Positions 17,401 to 26,151 of a stretch of DNA of 64,000 bases are shown here, piece after piece. Source of the stretch: Pedobacter sp. MC2016-24 (GTDB lineage: Bacteria > Bacteroidota > Bacteroidia > Sphingobacteriales > Sphingobacteriaceae); the NCBI RefSeq assembly GCF_015223055.1, contig NZ_JADFBX010000006.1:62001-126000 (forward strand), in the 5' to 3' direction. A model generated the notes under the pieces. That model saw only the letters and a list, made by a program, of their open reading frames with translations, made no database searches and was not told the DNA's origin. Made by a program: the position numbers and the translations under genes. The stretch's first letter is position 1. Each line of letters begins with the position of its first letter.

Positions 17401-17834
17401 ACGGGAACAAGGTGTTTAGTAACAATTTGCGGTTTATGATGAACGATGGCCATGAACCCTATTATAATCAGATTAAATTGCCTAAAGGTTCAAAGATCTG
17501 GACCGGACCGGGAGATACCCAGGCAACGGAACCAAGTCCACAAAACTCGGCTAACTCTACCGAAACATCTACCCGCTACCTGCGAAATGGAAGCTATTTC
17601 ACGATCAGGAACATCGCTTTCTCGTACACTTTACCGGTAACATGGGCTAAGACGATCAGTATGGATAATATAACGCTTGGTGTAACTGCCGATAACGTGG
17701 TTACGTTTTCTAACTTCTTAGGTCAGGATCCTCAAACAACCATCACGCCGGGCAGTTATGCAACTCCAGGGGTATCTGATTTTAAATATCCAAACAACAG
17801 GCAATATTTGTTCACTGTCAATTTTAATTTTTAA
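14445..17834 (+). CDS. SusC-type TonB-dependent receptor with STN signalling domain
   Basis: Outer-membrane transporter of about 1129 residues that imports oligosaccharides using TonB energy. The open frame extends upstream to a GTG at 14328, but that part crosses the hairpin leader, so the ATG at 14445 (MKLNAFNLGMLC) is chosen; an ATG at 14562 is also possible. After the signal region come an STN domain (NTTLQQVFMEIKKQTGFRVL), a CarboxypepD_reg-like domain (VKGKVLDKQGKPLPGASVSI), the TonB plug (SVSSVNANQSPLFVVDGIIG; VESVTILKDAGATALYGSQA) and a 22-strand barrel ending in the F-rich YLFTVNFNF. The STN domain fits signalling to FecR upstream. It is 5 bp from the SusD gene. Confidence 0.95.
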   Translation: MKLNAFNLGMLCRWLLPKLLLIMNFVVAKSLATNKRRLLMRVNLIIAIMTACLLQVSAAGLAQKVNYVKQNTTLQQVFMEIKKQTGFRVLYSDQNVNSQMKINANFKDLELDQVMEALLKDQNLTYKVERKTILIKLRPATFQQRSNVIFKEIDVKGKVLDKQGKPLPGASVSIKGQAKVVSTDANGNFLLKNVDEQAVLIASFVGYIRKEVPVNGQLTIDIVLAEDVSQLNDIVVVGYDSRKQSELTSAVSVVSSEKLKDVTSNNIGSMLQGKVAGLQVVNSSGAPGAIAEIRLRGVSSVNANQSPLFVVDGIIGGNYDPNDVESVTILKDAGATALYGSQANAGVIIVTTKRAKLAETRFEAKVSTGFRTADFGKMKLMNSNELYDYQKEFYRDYIVGATDNSYKIDLIKFYAERPLSLRDQDYDWSKESFKSAPLYNFYLSAMGKTEKNDYYVGASYYKEKGTFINTNFERVNLRGNSTYHFSKKFDVTNNINISASQGRSYDYMDMYYSFLNMPWDNPYDEGKNPIYVDGNSTFKWWSRDKINPINTVQNSDHVYKGFNVNYDLGLNYRITDWLTFASTNRVSASFDKSTNYVSPLAAGTYHNTGFINELNTLNYGVISNQLFKFDFKFGEHSLSGFAGAAFESSKNEYSGASGKGLPEGLKVLNVVSNNQLVNGNNNNYILQSLLSQVNYNYKNKYFVSGSFRYDGSSNFAPSKQYGGFPSVSGAWLASNEDFLTDNDVISNLKIRASYGITGTQDIGASRYLGLFSLTDQYNSLVGAVPYQLANPNLTWESKHQLNAGMDIGLFKRVNLTLDVYRNDTKNLLLQVSQPLSVGFETKWENAGTVTNKGIELGINSTNISTKDFDWSTDFTLNFNKNTLSGFPSDIIKTGAWSISQIYRNGGNLFEFYMPKWLGVDAQTGAPVWEKIIYNTAGQAVASEKTSDYAQATNQEVGSALPKYQGGFNNSFRYKSFNLRVSTYFNYGNKVFSNNLRFMMNDGHEPYYNQIKLPKGSKIWTGPGDTQATEPSPQNSANSTETSTRYLRNGSYFTIRNIAFSYTLPVTWAKTISMDNITLGVTADNVVTFSNFLGQDPQTTITPGSYATPGVSDFKYPNNRQYLFTVNFNF

Positions 17835-17838
17835 GGAA

Positions 17839-19356
17839 ATGAAGAAAATTGTATCCACTCTATTTGTTCTGTTCTTCATCGCAATAAGCAGTTGTAAAAA
17901 ACTGGAGGTTAACCCAAGTGATGCGATGAGCACAGGCACTTTGTTAACTACAACAGATGGCTTAACCAATGCTTTAAATGGGGCATATGCTTTGTTTAAG
18001 GATCATATTCTTTTTAACGGCATAACTGATCAGAACAATATGTATCTGCGCCAGTTTTATCAGTTATCTGACTTTGCCAGTGACGATATTGTTTGCGGAC
18101 AGGTTACAACAGATCCATTATACTATAGTTTTAGTCTGGATCATTCACCATCACAAAGTAATACGCGTTATTTTTGGTACGTGTCGTACAAGATCATCAA
18201 TGGCGTAAATACCGTTATTGATGCCGTTGAAAAATCTGGTAAAAAAGATGCTACCACCAACCAGCTATTAGGCGAATGTTACTTTTTGCGTGCGTTTTGC
18301 CACTTTAATCTGGTTCGGTTATTTGGTAAACCTTACTCGGTAGATCCGAATTCGCCGGGTATCATCCTGCGCACTAACCTAACCGATCCTTCCAGGAAAG
18401 CAAGATCAACCGTTAAAGAAGTTTACGATTCAGTTATTGCTGATGCGGAAAAGGCGGCAGGCTTAATGACCCTGTCAAGAGGTGTTCAATATGCCTCAAA
18501 AGAAGCCGCATGGTCATTACTTGCGCGGGTTAGCCTTTACAAAGAAGACAATACACAAGCCATTGATTATGCCGGTAAAGTAATTGGAGCGGGTCGGTTT
18601 ACGTTAACTACAAAAGCCACTTATCCAAGCTTATTTGCCAATGCAACTACTGGCAGCGAAACCATTTTCTGTATTGCATTTACTGATGTTGATGATTATG
18701 GTAAATTTGGTTCAATTGCTTCCATGATTTATTCAGACGGTAACTCTGGTTGGGGCGAAGAATATGTTTCGTCTTCGCTACGGGCTTTAATGTCTGCACA
18801 TCCAGAGGATATTCGCTGGTCCTACATCGTTCCTTTAAAGGATGCGGGTGGTGTAGTACAAAAGAAAAACGGTATTGAAGTGTACTACATCAGCAAGTTC
18901 TCTTTTCAGAACGACCGGCCGAATTTAAGTTCGCCAATTATGTTCAGGTTGGCAGAAATGTACCTGATACGTGCGGAAGCTGAGGCTAAAACAGGAGCCG
19001 GTACGGCAGCCCTGGATGATGTGGACATGATCAGGAAGAACCGCGGTCTGGAAGCTTCACTTTACAATAAGGTGGTGCCTGCAGGTAGTACGGCTTTAGA
19101 TGTGGTTTTAGCCGAAAAACGGATAGAGATGGCATTTGAAGGGCACCGGTCATACGATGTGTTTCGCAATAAAAGAAGCCTTAACAAAGCCTATTGGGGA
19201 TATCATTTGACGGGTTTAAAAGAGACTGATGTGGATTTGTCAAAAACACCTGTAGGCTATCCGAACTTAAGTGTGCCCTATACAAGTTCTCGCATCATCT
19301 ACTATTTACCGATTGATGAGACCTTAAGCAATCCGCTGGCTACACAGAATCCATAG
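17839..19356 (+). CDS. SusD/RagB-family lipoprotein
   Basis: Partner lid protein of the preceding SusC. Start ATG at 17839 (MKKIVSTLFVLFFIAISSCKKLEVNP) gives a clean lipoprotein signal with Cys in ISSC; a longer frame from 17758 overlaps the SusC end and lacks a signal there. SusD hallmarks are LGECYFLRAFCHFNLVRLFG (TPR-like helix, about residue 125), MFRLAEMYLIRAEAEAKTG and VVLAEKRIEMAFEGHRSYD near the C-terminus. About 505 residues, normal for the family. Confidence 0.94.
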   Translation: MKKIVSTLFVLFFIAISSCKKLEVNPSDAMSTGTLLTTTDGLTNALNGAYALFKDHILFNGITDQNNMYLRQFYQLSDFASDDIVCGQVTTDPLYYSFSLDHSPSQSNTRYFWYVSYKIINGVNTVIDAVEKSGKKDATTNQLLGECYFLRAFCHFNLVRLFGKPYSVDPNSPGIILRTNLTDPSRKARSTVKEVYDSVIADAEKAAGLMTLSRGVQYASKEAAWSLLARVSLYKEDNTQAIDYAGKVIGAGRFTLTTKATYPSLFANATTGSETIFCIAFTDVDDYGKFGSIASMIYSDGNSGWGEEYVSSSLRALMSAHPEDIRWSYIVPLKDAGGVVQKKNGIEVYYISKFSFQNDRPNLSSPIMFRLAEMYLIRAEAEAKTGAGTAALDDVDMIRKNRGLEASLYNKVVPAGSTALDVVLAEKRIEMAFEGHRSYDVFRNKRSLNKAYWGYHLTGLKETDVDLSKTPVGYPNLSVPYTSSRIIYYLPIDETLSNPLATQNP

Positions 19357-19383
19357 TTTAATGATCACTTTGTAATATATAAA

Positions 19384-20253
19384 ATGATGAAAAATTTAAA
19401 AGCTTACATGTTCATGCTGTTGATAGCGATGGCAAGCTCGATAGTTAGCTCCTGCAAAAAGGACGACACAGAAATCAAAACAGATTTATTATATGAGGTA
19501 GCAGTTGATGGTCCGACTGCAACCTTTACCATTAAAACCGAAGGCGTAACCAATTACAAATGGGATTTTGGTGATGGTAAATCTTCAACAGATGCTAAAC
19601 CAACACATACCTATCCTGGTAAGGGCAAATATGTACCGACATTGACGGCATCTGTAAAAGGTAAAAGTGCGGAAGCTTCGACAGTGCTGCGGATTGCCAA
19701 AACATCTCCCGTAAAATTCAATGACAATACGCTGGATGATTGGGCAGCAGTAACTAAAGATGTAATCCCTTTAGGGACACGAAAAGGTATTTTTAACTTG
19801 GTGAAACTGGACTATGATGGCAACTATGTATACTTATACGGCGAGATGACCGGGAAAAGGGCAGATGCCGTTATCTTTGACATTTATCTGGATTCTGATC
19901 ACAATCCGGCTACTGGTTTACTGACAGGGACATTTACCGATGGTGGTTATGATATTTTATTGGAAGGCCAATTGCTTACTGCGGGCCTAGATATTTTTTA
20001 CCACAACAGTACCAATCAGAATGCATTTTCATTTGCGCAACAATCCATATCTGAGGCTTACACCCTGGGTACTGTAAAAGAAGAGGGGGGGCTGGTGAAG
20101 TTTGAAGTCCGTTTTGCAAGGGGTAAACTTAAAGGTTTATCAGGTTCGGGCTTACGAATTGCTTTGCAGGCGATTAAAAATGACTGGTCAGTAACTTTAG
20201 GCAATGCTCCTGATGACGGAACTTCGAGTTTCTTCTTCGATATGAGCGAATAA
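19384..20253 (+). CDS. PKD-domain surface lipoprotein, possible glycan-binding (SusE-position) protein
   Basis: A 289-residue lipoprotein (lipobox VSSC near residue 24). Residues about 38-105 form a PKD domain (TNYKWDFGDGKSSTDAKPTH then TYPGKGKYVPTLTA). The C-terminal half (about 115-289) resembles a family 9-like carbohydrate-binding beta-sandwich: AVIFDIYLDSDHNPATGLLT and GGLVKFEVRFARGKLKGLSG. Located directly after SusD, where SusE/SusF surface glycan-binding proteins normally sit, so a binding role is likely; the ligand is not known. Confidence 0.78.
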   Translation: MMKNLKAYMFMLLIAMASSIVSSCKKDDTEIKTDLLYEVAVDGPTATFTIKTEGVTNYKWDFGDGKSSTDAKPTHTYPGKGKYVPTLTASVKGKSAEASTVLRIAKTSPVKFNDNTLDDWAAVTKDVIPLGTRKGIFNLVKLDYDGNYVYLYGEMTGKRADAVIFDIYLDSDHNPATGLLTGTFTDGGYDILLEGQLLTAGLDIFYHNSTNQNAFSFAQQSISEAYTLGTVKEEGGLVKFEVRFARGKLKGLSGSGLRIALQAIKNDWSVTLGNAPDDGTSSFFFDMSE

Positions 20254-20264
20254 ATCTAATACTT

Positions 20265-21389
20265 ATGGTAAAGATTTCAACTGCCAATCCGTTGGCTGAT
20301 GGACGTTTAGTGTCCTTAGATGTCATGCGCGGTATGATCATGATCTTGCTTTGTGCGGAGAGCTGCAGGATTTACGAAGCCATAAAACACGTAGATCCGG
20401 TACATCCTGGCACTGGTCTAATTACCCAGTTCTTTCATCATCCCTGGCACGGGTTGTATTTTTGGGATTTGGTGCAGCCTGCATTTATGTTTATGGCTGG
20501 CACAGCGATGTATATTTCTTACCATCGGAAACTGACAAAAGGCGAAAGTTGGGGCAAGAACCTGAAGCACATTCTGATTCGCTGTCTAAAGCTTTTCATT
20601 TGTGGAGTGGCACTACATTGCGTGTATGCTGGTAAACCTGTTTGGGAACTGTGGAACGTGTTGACCCAATTGTCTTTCACCATTTTGCTGGCCTATTTGA
20701 TCATAGATAAGTCTTATAGCTGGCAGTTTGCATTTAGCATTGGTTTATTGGTGTTGACTGAAGTTTTATACCAAAGTGCCGGGATACCCGGTTTCGACCA
20801 GCCTTTTGTGGCAGGAAAAAACTTTGGTGCGTATGTAGATACGTTGCTGATGGGAAAAATAAATGCTGACGGTTGGGTAACCATCAATTGCATTCCTACA
20901 GCAGCGCATACAATTTGGGGCGTACTGGCAGGTAAACTGCTGATCTCTAACCAGACCATTGCTTACAAAATAAAGGCTTTGGTTTTAGCGGGGATTATCG
21001 GGCTGATTATTGGCTATAGCCTGGATCTGTCGGGCATTAGCCCGATCATTAAACGCATCAGCACAAGTGCATTTACATTGGTATCAGCAGGTTGGGTGTT
21101 GTTAATTTTGGCAGCGGTTTACTGGCTGGTAGATGTAAAACGAAATACCCGATATGCCTGGATTTTTACTGTAGTTGGGATGAACGCCATATTCATCTAT
21201 TTATTCTTTGAGACACTCGGTGTGCAGTGGCTAAATGCGAAAGTCGCCATTTTTACCGGTGATGTCCTGCATCTATTTTTGAATGTCCCATTAGGTATTT
21301 CGGCAGTGCTATCCGCCATTGCAGCACTAATTACCGAGTGGGGACTGTGTTACTGGCTATACAAAAGAAACATTTTTTTTAAATTATAA
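20265..21389 (+). CDS. DUF5009 / heparan-alpha-glucosaminide acetyltransferase-like membrane protein
   Basis: A 374-residue inner-membrane protein with about ten spans. The N-terminus RLVSLDVMRGMIMILL is the acyltransferase-3/HGSNAT-like opening, followed by FFHHPWHGLYFWDLVQPAFM and FMFMAGTAMYISY, both typical of DUF5009. Members sit in PULs next to hexosaminidases or other glycosidases and are thought to move acyl groups across the membrane onto sugars, by analogy with lysosomal HGSNAT. Its neighbours are a PKD lipoprotein and a DUF4874/DUF4832 protein; role in this pathway is inferred. Confidence 0.85.
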   Translation: MVKISTANPLADGRLVSLDVMRGMIMILLCAESCRIYEAIKHVDPVHPGTGLITQFFHHPWHGLYFWDLVQPAFMFMAGTAMYISYHRKLTKGESWGKNLKHILIRCLKLFICGVALHCVYAGKPVWELWNVLTQLSFTILLAYLIIDKSYSWQFAFSIGLLVLTEVLYQSAGIPGFDQPFVAGKNFGAYVDTLLMGKINADGWVTINCIPTAAHTIWGVLAGKLLISNQTIAYKIKALVLAGIIGLIIGYSLDLSGISPIIKRISTSAFTLVSAGWVLLILAAVYWLVDVKRNTRYAWIFTVVGMNAIFIYLFFETLGVQWLNAKVAIFTGDVLHLFLNVPLGISAVLSAIAALITEWGLCYWLYKRNIFFKL

Positions 21390-21411
21390 AGTAAACCTAA
21401 AAAATATCATC

Positions 21412-22962
21412 ATGATCAAAAAATATACAGACTATGCAATACGAGCCTGTTTAGGCGTAGTATTGCTGTTTATTTCATGTAAGAACAAGGAAGGTGATTT
21501 GGTTAAAGTAGAAAGGATCAACGTGACTTACACTGAAAGCAACGAAGATTTTCCCAACCCGGAGCGTGGTTTTTATCGCTATTCTGAAGTACATTCCAGC
21601 AACTATAGCGTGTTGAACGAGGCGGAGCTAAAAGGCTATCGTTCTCCTCAGTCTATTCAAAACGCAAAATACAAAGTGTCAAGCACACTGGTTTTTAGGT
21701 ATTACATTTTGGATGACGTCGTGAATAAGGCCATCTCCGCATCTTTCCTAACCAATATAAAAAAAGATTTTGAAGCCTCGCGTGCAGCTGGCGTTAAACT
21801 CATTCCGCGTTTTGTATACACGGCTACTGCAAAACCAGGGAACTGTCCGGAAGGTTTTATTTGCCCCTTATATGGTGATGCACCAAAGGCTGTCATTTTG
21901 AACCACATTGGACAACTGAAACCTGTTTTGCACGATAATGCCGATGTGATTGCCTGTGTGCAACTGGGTTTTATTGGTACCTGGGGTGAGCAATATTATA
22001 GCGACTTTTTTGGCGATGCTTCTAATAACGGCGGTCAGGGTAATAGGCTGACAGATAACAATTGGAAAGACAGGATCGAAGTGATCAAAGCCATGCTTGA
22101 TGCTGTACCAGCTGATCGGATGATTCAGTTGCGTTATCCGCAATTGAAACAACGTTATGTGTATGGAGTGAACTCAGCACTTACTTCTGCGGCATTAACA
22201 GAAAGCGGTGCATTTACCGGAACGGATATTGCCCGTTTAGGTCATCACAACGATTGTTTCATGGCCAGTGCGAACGATTTTGGTACTTATGAGGATTATG
22301 GTAACAGCTCAAGCCCACGGACATCTGATGGCACTGTGCTCAATACCTTAAAAGATTATTTTAAGGCGGATAGCAAGTTTGTTGTTGTTGGCGGTGAAAC
22401 CTGTTCTAACGATTACAGTCCTGCCAATGATTGTGAGCCGGCCGGAAAGATACAGGCGGAGTTTGCCGCATTGCATTATAGCTTTATTAATGCGCATTAC
22501 AATACCGCTGTCAACAACGATTGGCAGGATGGTGGTTGCATGGATAACATTAAGCGAAATCTGGGTTATCGTTTTGTACTACAAACTGCGTTGCTGCCTG
22601 ATCAGGTGGTTAAAGGTACCGACTTAAATTTTATCTTGAACATCAAAAATGCAGGGTATGCATCACCTTATAATAAGCGCCCGGCAAAACTGATGTTACG
22701 AAATTCAAAAACAGGAGAAGTAAAGTCATTTGACCTGGCTGCGGATGTCAGGAAATGGTATAGTGGTGATAATAAGATAACAGAAAGCATTAAAATTCCT
22801 TCTGATTTTCCTGCCGGTGATTATGAGCTATTGCTGAGTCTGCCAGATGCCTATGCAAGTATTGCAGCAAAGCCGGAGTTTAGCATTCGTTTGGCTAATC
22901 TTGAGGTTTGGGAAGCGGCAACGGGTTACAATAAGTTGAATCATATGCTAAAAGTTCAATAA
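21412..22962 (+). CDS. DUF4874/DUF4832 lipoprotein, putative glycoside hydrolase-like
   Basis: A 516-residue lipoprotein (FISC lipobox, Cys about 23). The N-terminal domain opens with ESNEDFPNPERGFYRYSEVH and contains STLVFRYYILDD and GVKLIPRFVYTATA, the DUF4874 pattern of a TIM-barrel-like fold. The following DUF4832 part has ACVQLGFIGTWGEQYYSD, ADRMIQLRYPQLKQ and VVGGETCSNDYSP, and the C-terminal 120 residues look like a beta-sandwich (DLNFILNIKNAGYASPYNKR). No activity is known for these families to my knowledge; conserved E in GTWGEQYYSD and GGETC could be catalytic. It is in the same operon as GH31 (2 bp apart), so a role in glycan cleavage is plausible. Confidence 0.85.
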   Translation: MIKKYTDYAIRACLGVVLLFISCKNKEGDLVKVERINVTYTESNEDFPNPERGFYRYSEVHSSNYSVLNEAELKGYRSPQSIQNAKYKVSSTLVFRYYILDDVVNKAISASFLTNIKKDFEASRAAGVKLIPRFVYTATAKPGNCPEGFICPLYGDAPKAVILNHIGQLKPVLHDNADVIACVQLGFIGTWGEQYYSDFFGDASNNGGQGNRLTDNNWKDRIEVIKAMLDAVPADRMIQLRYPQLKQRYVYGVNSALTSAALTESGAFTGTDIARLGHHNDCFMASANDFGTYEDYGNSSSPRTSDGTVLNTLKDYFKADSKFVVVGGETCSNDYSPANDCEPAGKIQAEFAALHYSFINAHYNTAVNNDWQDGGCMDNIKRNLGYRFVLQTALLPDQVVKGTDLNFILNIKNAGYASPYNKRPAKLMLRNSKTGEVKSFDLAADVRKWYSGDNKITESIKIPSDFPAGDYELLLSLPDAYASIAAKPEFSIRLANLEVWEAATGYNKLNHMLKVQ

Positions 22963-22964
22963 AT

Positions 22965-24578
22965 ATGAGAAGGGTCTTGATAAAGGGTTTATTTTTATTG
23001 GTGATAACAGGCCTTATGGCTATGAAGCTTAGCGCACAGACCATCGTGACCATTAAAGATGGCGAGAAATGGTATGGTGGAGCTGTAAACGATGGTCAAC
23101 TGATGCCTTTTAAAGACGGTTACAGTCTGGATATGTACGGCGATACCCGTGGAAACCAGGCTGTGCCTTTGTTGGTATCTACTAAAGGCAGATTCATTTG
23201 GAGTGAGGAGCCTTTTAAGTTTGCTTTTAGTGGCAATAAGTTGCTCATCAGCAATGTGAATGCTGCGATAACGATTGATTCTGCTGGAAGAAATCTGCGT
23301 GAAGCATTTGGCCATGCTTGCAAACGGTTCTTCCCCTCAAAAAATAAATTGCCTGATACTTTGTTGTTTAGCAAACCCCAGTACAACACCTGGATAGAGC
23401 TGGTTTATAATCAAAACCAAACAGATATTTTGAGTTATGCCAGGGCGATCATTGATCATGGATTTCCACCTGGGGTGATCATGATCGATGACAATTGGGC
23501 CGATTATTATGGTCGGTTTGATTTTAGATCGGATAGGTTTAGCAATGCAACCGCCATGATCGATACGCTACATCATTTGGGTTTTAAAGTGATGTTGTGG
23601 GTGAGCCCTTTTGTATCGCCCGATACCGAGGTTTTTAGGGAGTTGCTGGCCAGGAAGTTTCTGCTGTTTGATAACGAAGGAGACAGCGGGAGAACTTGGG
23701 AAAAGGCAGAGAAGGTTGCATTGATTCCCTGGTGGAATGGCTACAGCTCGGTTCTTGATTTTACCAATCCGGATTCCAGAAAATGGTTTAAAGGTCGTTT
23801 AGATCACATGGTAAATACTTACCATTTAGATGGCTTTAAGTTTGATGCCGGGGATGCTGATTTTTATCCTTCGAATGGTCTGGCATTTAAAAAAGTGACA
23901 CCAAATGAGCACAGCAGGCTTTGGGGCGAAATGGGTTTGTACTATCCACTTAACGAGTATCGTGCGATGTGGAAGATGGGCGGCGAGCCACTGGTTCAAC
24001 GTTTACGTGATAAAAAACACAATTGGGAAGATCTGCAAAAGTTAATACCACATTTGACTACCGCTGGCTTACTGGGGTACCAGTTTACCTGTCCGGATAT
24101 GATCGGTGGTGGGGAGTATGGCTCATTCATCGGTAAAGATAAACTGGACGAAGCCTTGGTGGTACGGTCGGCCCAGTGTGCAGCATTGATGCCAATGATG
24201 CAGTTCTCGGTTGCGCCCTGGAGGATATTGTCGAAGGAGAATCTGGCGGCTGTTAAAAAGGCTGTTGATATTCGTGCAAAATATACGCCCTACATTCTAC
24301 AGTTGGCAGAGCAGTCCGCCGCAACGGGCGAACCTATTGTCCGCAATATGGAATACGAATTCCCCAATCAGGGCTTTGCAGATGTAAATGGACAGTTTAT
24401 GTTGGGTAACAAATATCTGGTTGCTCCGGTACTTGCCATAGGTGATACAAAAAAGATTTATCTTCCAAAAGGGACATGGAGGGATGATTTAGGTAAGAAG
24501 ATCAAAGGTCCGCGAACCATGACTACGGAAGTAGCACAGGATAGGTTGCCGGTATTTGAACGATTAAATCAGAACTGA
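22965..24578 (+). CDS. Glycoside hydrolase family 31
   Basis: A 537-residue exported retaining alpha-glycosidase-type enzyme (signal peptide to about residue 25, KLSAQ). The (beta/alpha)8 barrel shows PPGVIMIDDNWADYYGRFDF (about 170), GFKVMLWVSPFVSPDTEVF, the nucleophile region DGFKFDAGDADFYP with D294, and the acid/base loop CPDMIGGGEYGSF with D378. The N-terminal sandwich is short and the C-terminal domain compact, as in the smaller MYORG-like GH31 branch rather than classical alpha-glucosidases. It is the last gene of the sigma/FecR/SusCD cluster and the only recognised glycosidase in it, so it likely cleaves the non-reducing alpha-linked sugar of the target glycan. Confidence 0.9.
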   Translation: MRRVLIKGLFLLVITGLMAMKLSAQTIVTIKDGEKWYGGAVNDGQLMPFKDGYSLDMYGDTRGNQAVPLLVSTKGRFIWSEEPFKFAFSGNKLLISNVNAAITIDSAGRNLREAFGHACKRFFPSKNKLPDTLLFSKPQYNTWIELVYNQNQTDILSYARAIIDHGFPPGVIMIDDNWADYYGRFDFRSDRFSNATAMIDTLHHLGFKVMLWVSPFVSPDTEVFRELLARKFLLFDNEGDSGRTWEKAEKVALIPWWNGYSSVLDFTNPDSRKWFKGRLDHMVNTYHLDGFKFDAGDADFYPSNGLAFKKVTPNEHSRLWGEMGLYYPLNEYRAMWKMGGEPLVQRLRDKKHNWEDLQKLIPHLTTAGLLGYQFTCPDMIGGGEYGSFIGKDKLDEALVVRSAQCAALMPMMQFSVAPWRILSKENLAAVKKAVDIRAKYTPYILQLAEQSAATGEPIVRNMEYEFPNQGFADVNGQFMLGNKYLVAPVLAIGDTKKIYLPKGTWRDDLGKKIKGPRTMTTEVAQDRLPVFERLNQN

Positions 24579-24674
24579 TTTGTTCTCAAAGATACCGGTG
24601 CAAATAATGCAAAAATGAGATCATAAGATCATAATTTGTAAGTAAGTTTGGATTTGGTATTTCATGATTTTTTG

Positions 24675-26141
24675 ATGGCGTTACGCAACATTTTTACACC
24701 AGTACTGTTATTGATCCTGTTTTTCTTTAGTTTTCCTGTAAATGCTCAGGATGGATTGGATAAGGTAGTCAATCCTTATCCAAATGGAACTGGTTATGTA
24801 AGTAATGCAGACGATATTATCGATGAACAGACTGTTTTAAAACTAAATCTGCTACTTAAACCTCTGGATCAGCGGGACAAGGCACAGGTCGCGGTGGTTT
24901 TACTTAACTCTATTGGCAACCAATTGCCTAAAGACTTTGCCACAGCATTACTCAGAAAGTGGGGCGTAGGTAACCGTAAAAAGAACAATGGCTTACTTGT
25001 CTTGATTGTCAAAGATCAGCGCAGGATCGAATTTGAGATTGGCTATGGTTTGGAAGGTGTGCTTCCGGATATGACTTGCAAAAGAATTCAGGAAGGTTTG
25101 ATGGTCCCATATTTTAAGAAGGGCGATTATAATACAGGGGTGGTAAAAGGACTTGAATTGGTGGTCTCTATCATCAACACTGGGATAGATCAGTCCTTAG
25201 ATCAAGATCATCTCTATCCGGAGATGGGGTGGATTGTATTTCAGGATATCCTGTTTTTTCTGGTTTACATCATGATTTTTAGCTGGTATGCTTTATCCGA
25301 AAAAGGAAAATATGTTACGCATGCCAACTCCTTTTTATGGCTTCCATTTTTGTTATTTATGCCCTTGATTATTGTGGCTGTTTTAAGCCTTGCAACACCA
25401 GTTATTGTGAGGTGGAGTTTGTTTTTGTTGATTACCTATTGCTGCTGGAGTATCTTTTTTAGTTTCGCTTTGAGTAAAGTGTTAAAGCTGGGCCAGCGCG
25501 GAGATACCCGTATTCAACAATATCAAAACCTAAACCTGGTTACCAGAAATATTGCTTTTTATGTCATGCTATTTCCGCTACCTTTTCTGATTATCAGCTA
25601 CATTGTGATGAAAAGTAGATTAAGAAAGTTACGTTATGAACCTTACGAATCTCCTGACGGAACAGGCCAAATGACATTGGTCAGGGAGGGTAGGAATCAG
25701 CAACTTAGCAAAACAGAGCAAATGGAGGAACAGCTCGGTTCGGTTTCCTACGACCTATGGCAGGGCGCGGGAAATGCGGGGGTGATGAAACTAGCTTATG
25801 CAAACCAGCTCACCAAAGTCCGACGTTGTAAAAAATGCCGGAGCATGACTGCTACGAAAACAAACAGCGTGGTTGAACAAAAGGCAAGTTCAACGCGTGG
25901 TGGACTGGCAACAATTGAATATACCTGTCAGGTTTGTGGTTGGATTGGAGTTGTTAAAGAGTCGACTTCAAGAAAACCTAATAGGAATTTCTTTAAAGGC
26001 ATGCTGGCTGGCAGTTCTTCGGTCGGCGGTTCTAATGCCTCGTCATCAAGTGAATCAAGCAGTTCTTTGGGTTCTTCAAGCTCTTCTGGCAATTGGGGAG
26101 GAGGATCTTCCGGCGGCGGTGGCTCCGGAAGTAGCTGGTAG
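24675..26141 (+). CDS. TPM-domain membrane protein (YgcG-like)
   Basis: ATG at 24675 (MALRNIFTPVLLLILFFFSF) starts a signal peptide; the frame extends to a TTG at 24648 which looks unnecessary. The TPM domain spans about residues 20-170 (YVSNADDIIDEQTVLKLNLL; DKAQVAVVLLNSIG; NGLLVLIVKDQRRIEFEIGY; LEGVLPDMTCKRI). Then three to four membrane spans (about 190-310), a zinc-ribbon-like pair of CxxC motifs (CKKCRSM and CQVCGW) and a Ser/Gly-rich tail ending SGGGGSGSSW, the usual end of this family. Associated with membrane-protein repair or phosphatase-like roles in other species; the function here is open. Confidence 0.85.
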   Translation: MALRNIFTPVLLLILFFFSFPVNAQDGLDKVVNPYPNGTGYVSNADDIIDEQTVLKLNLLLKPLDQRDKAQVAVVLLNSIGNQLPKDFATALLRKWGVGNRKKNNGLLVLIVKDQRRIEFEIGYGLEGVLPDMTCKRIQEGLMVPYFKKGDYNTGVVKGLELVVSIINTGIDQSLDQDHLYPEMGWIVFQDILFFLVYIMIFSWYALSEKGKYVTHANSFLWLPFLLFMPLIIVAVLSLATPVIVRWSLFLLITYCCWSIFFSFALSKVLKLGQRGDTRIQQYQNLNLVTRNIAFYVMLFPLPFLIISYIVMKSRLRKLRYEPYESPDGTGQMTLVREGRNQQLSKTEQMEEQLGSVSYDLWQGAGNAGVMKLAYANQLTKVRRCKKCRSMTATKTNSVVEQKASSTRGGLATIEYTCQVCGWIGVVKESTSRKPNRNFFKGMLAGSSSVGGSNASSSSESSSSLGSSSSSGNWGGGSSGGGGSGSSW

Positions 26142-26151
26142 TAAAAGTTAA

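Noticed and set aside
24579..24674. Direct repeat GATCATAAGATCAT upstream of the TPM gene
   Set aside because: Too short and AT-rich to distinguish from chance.
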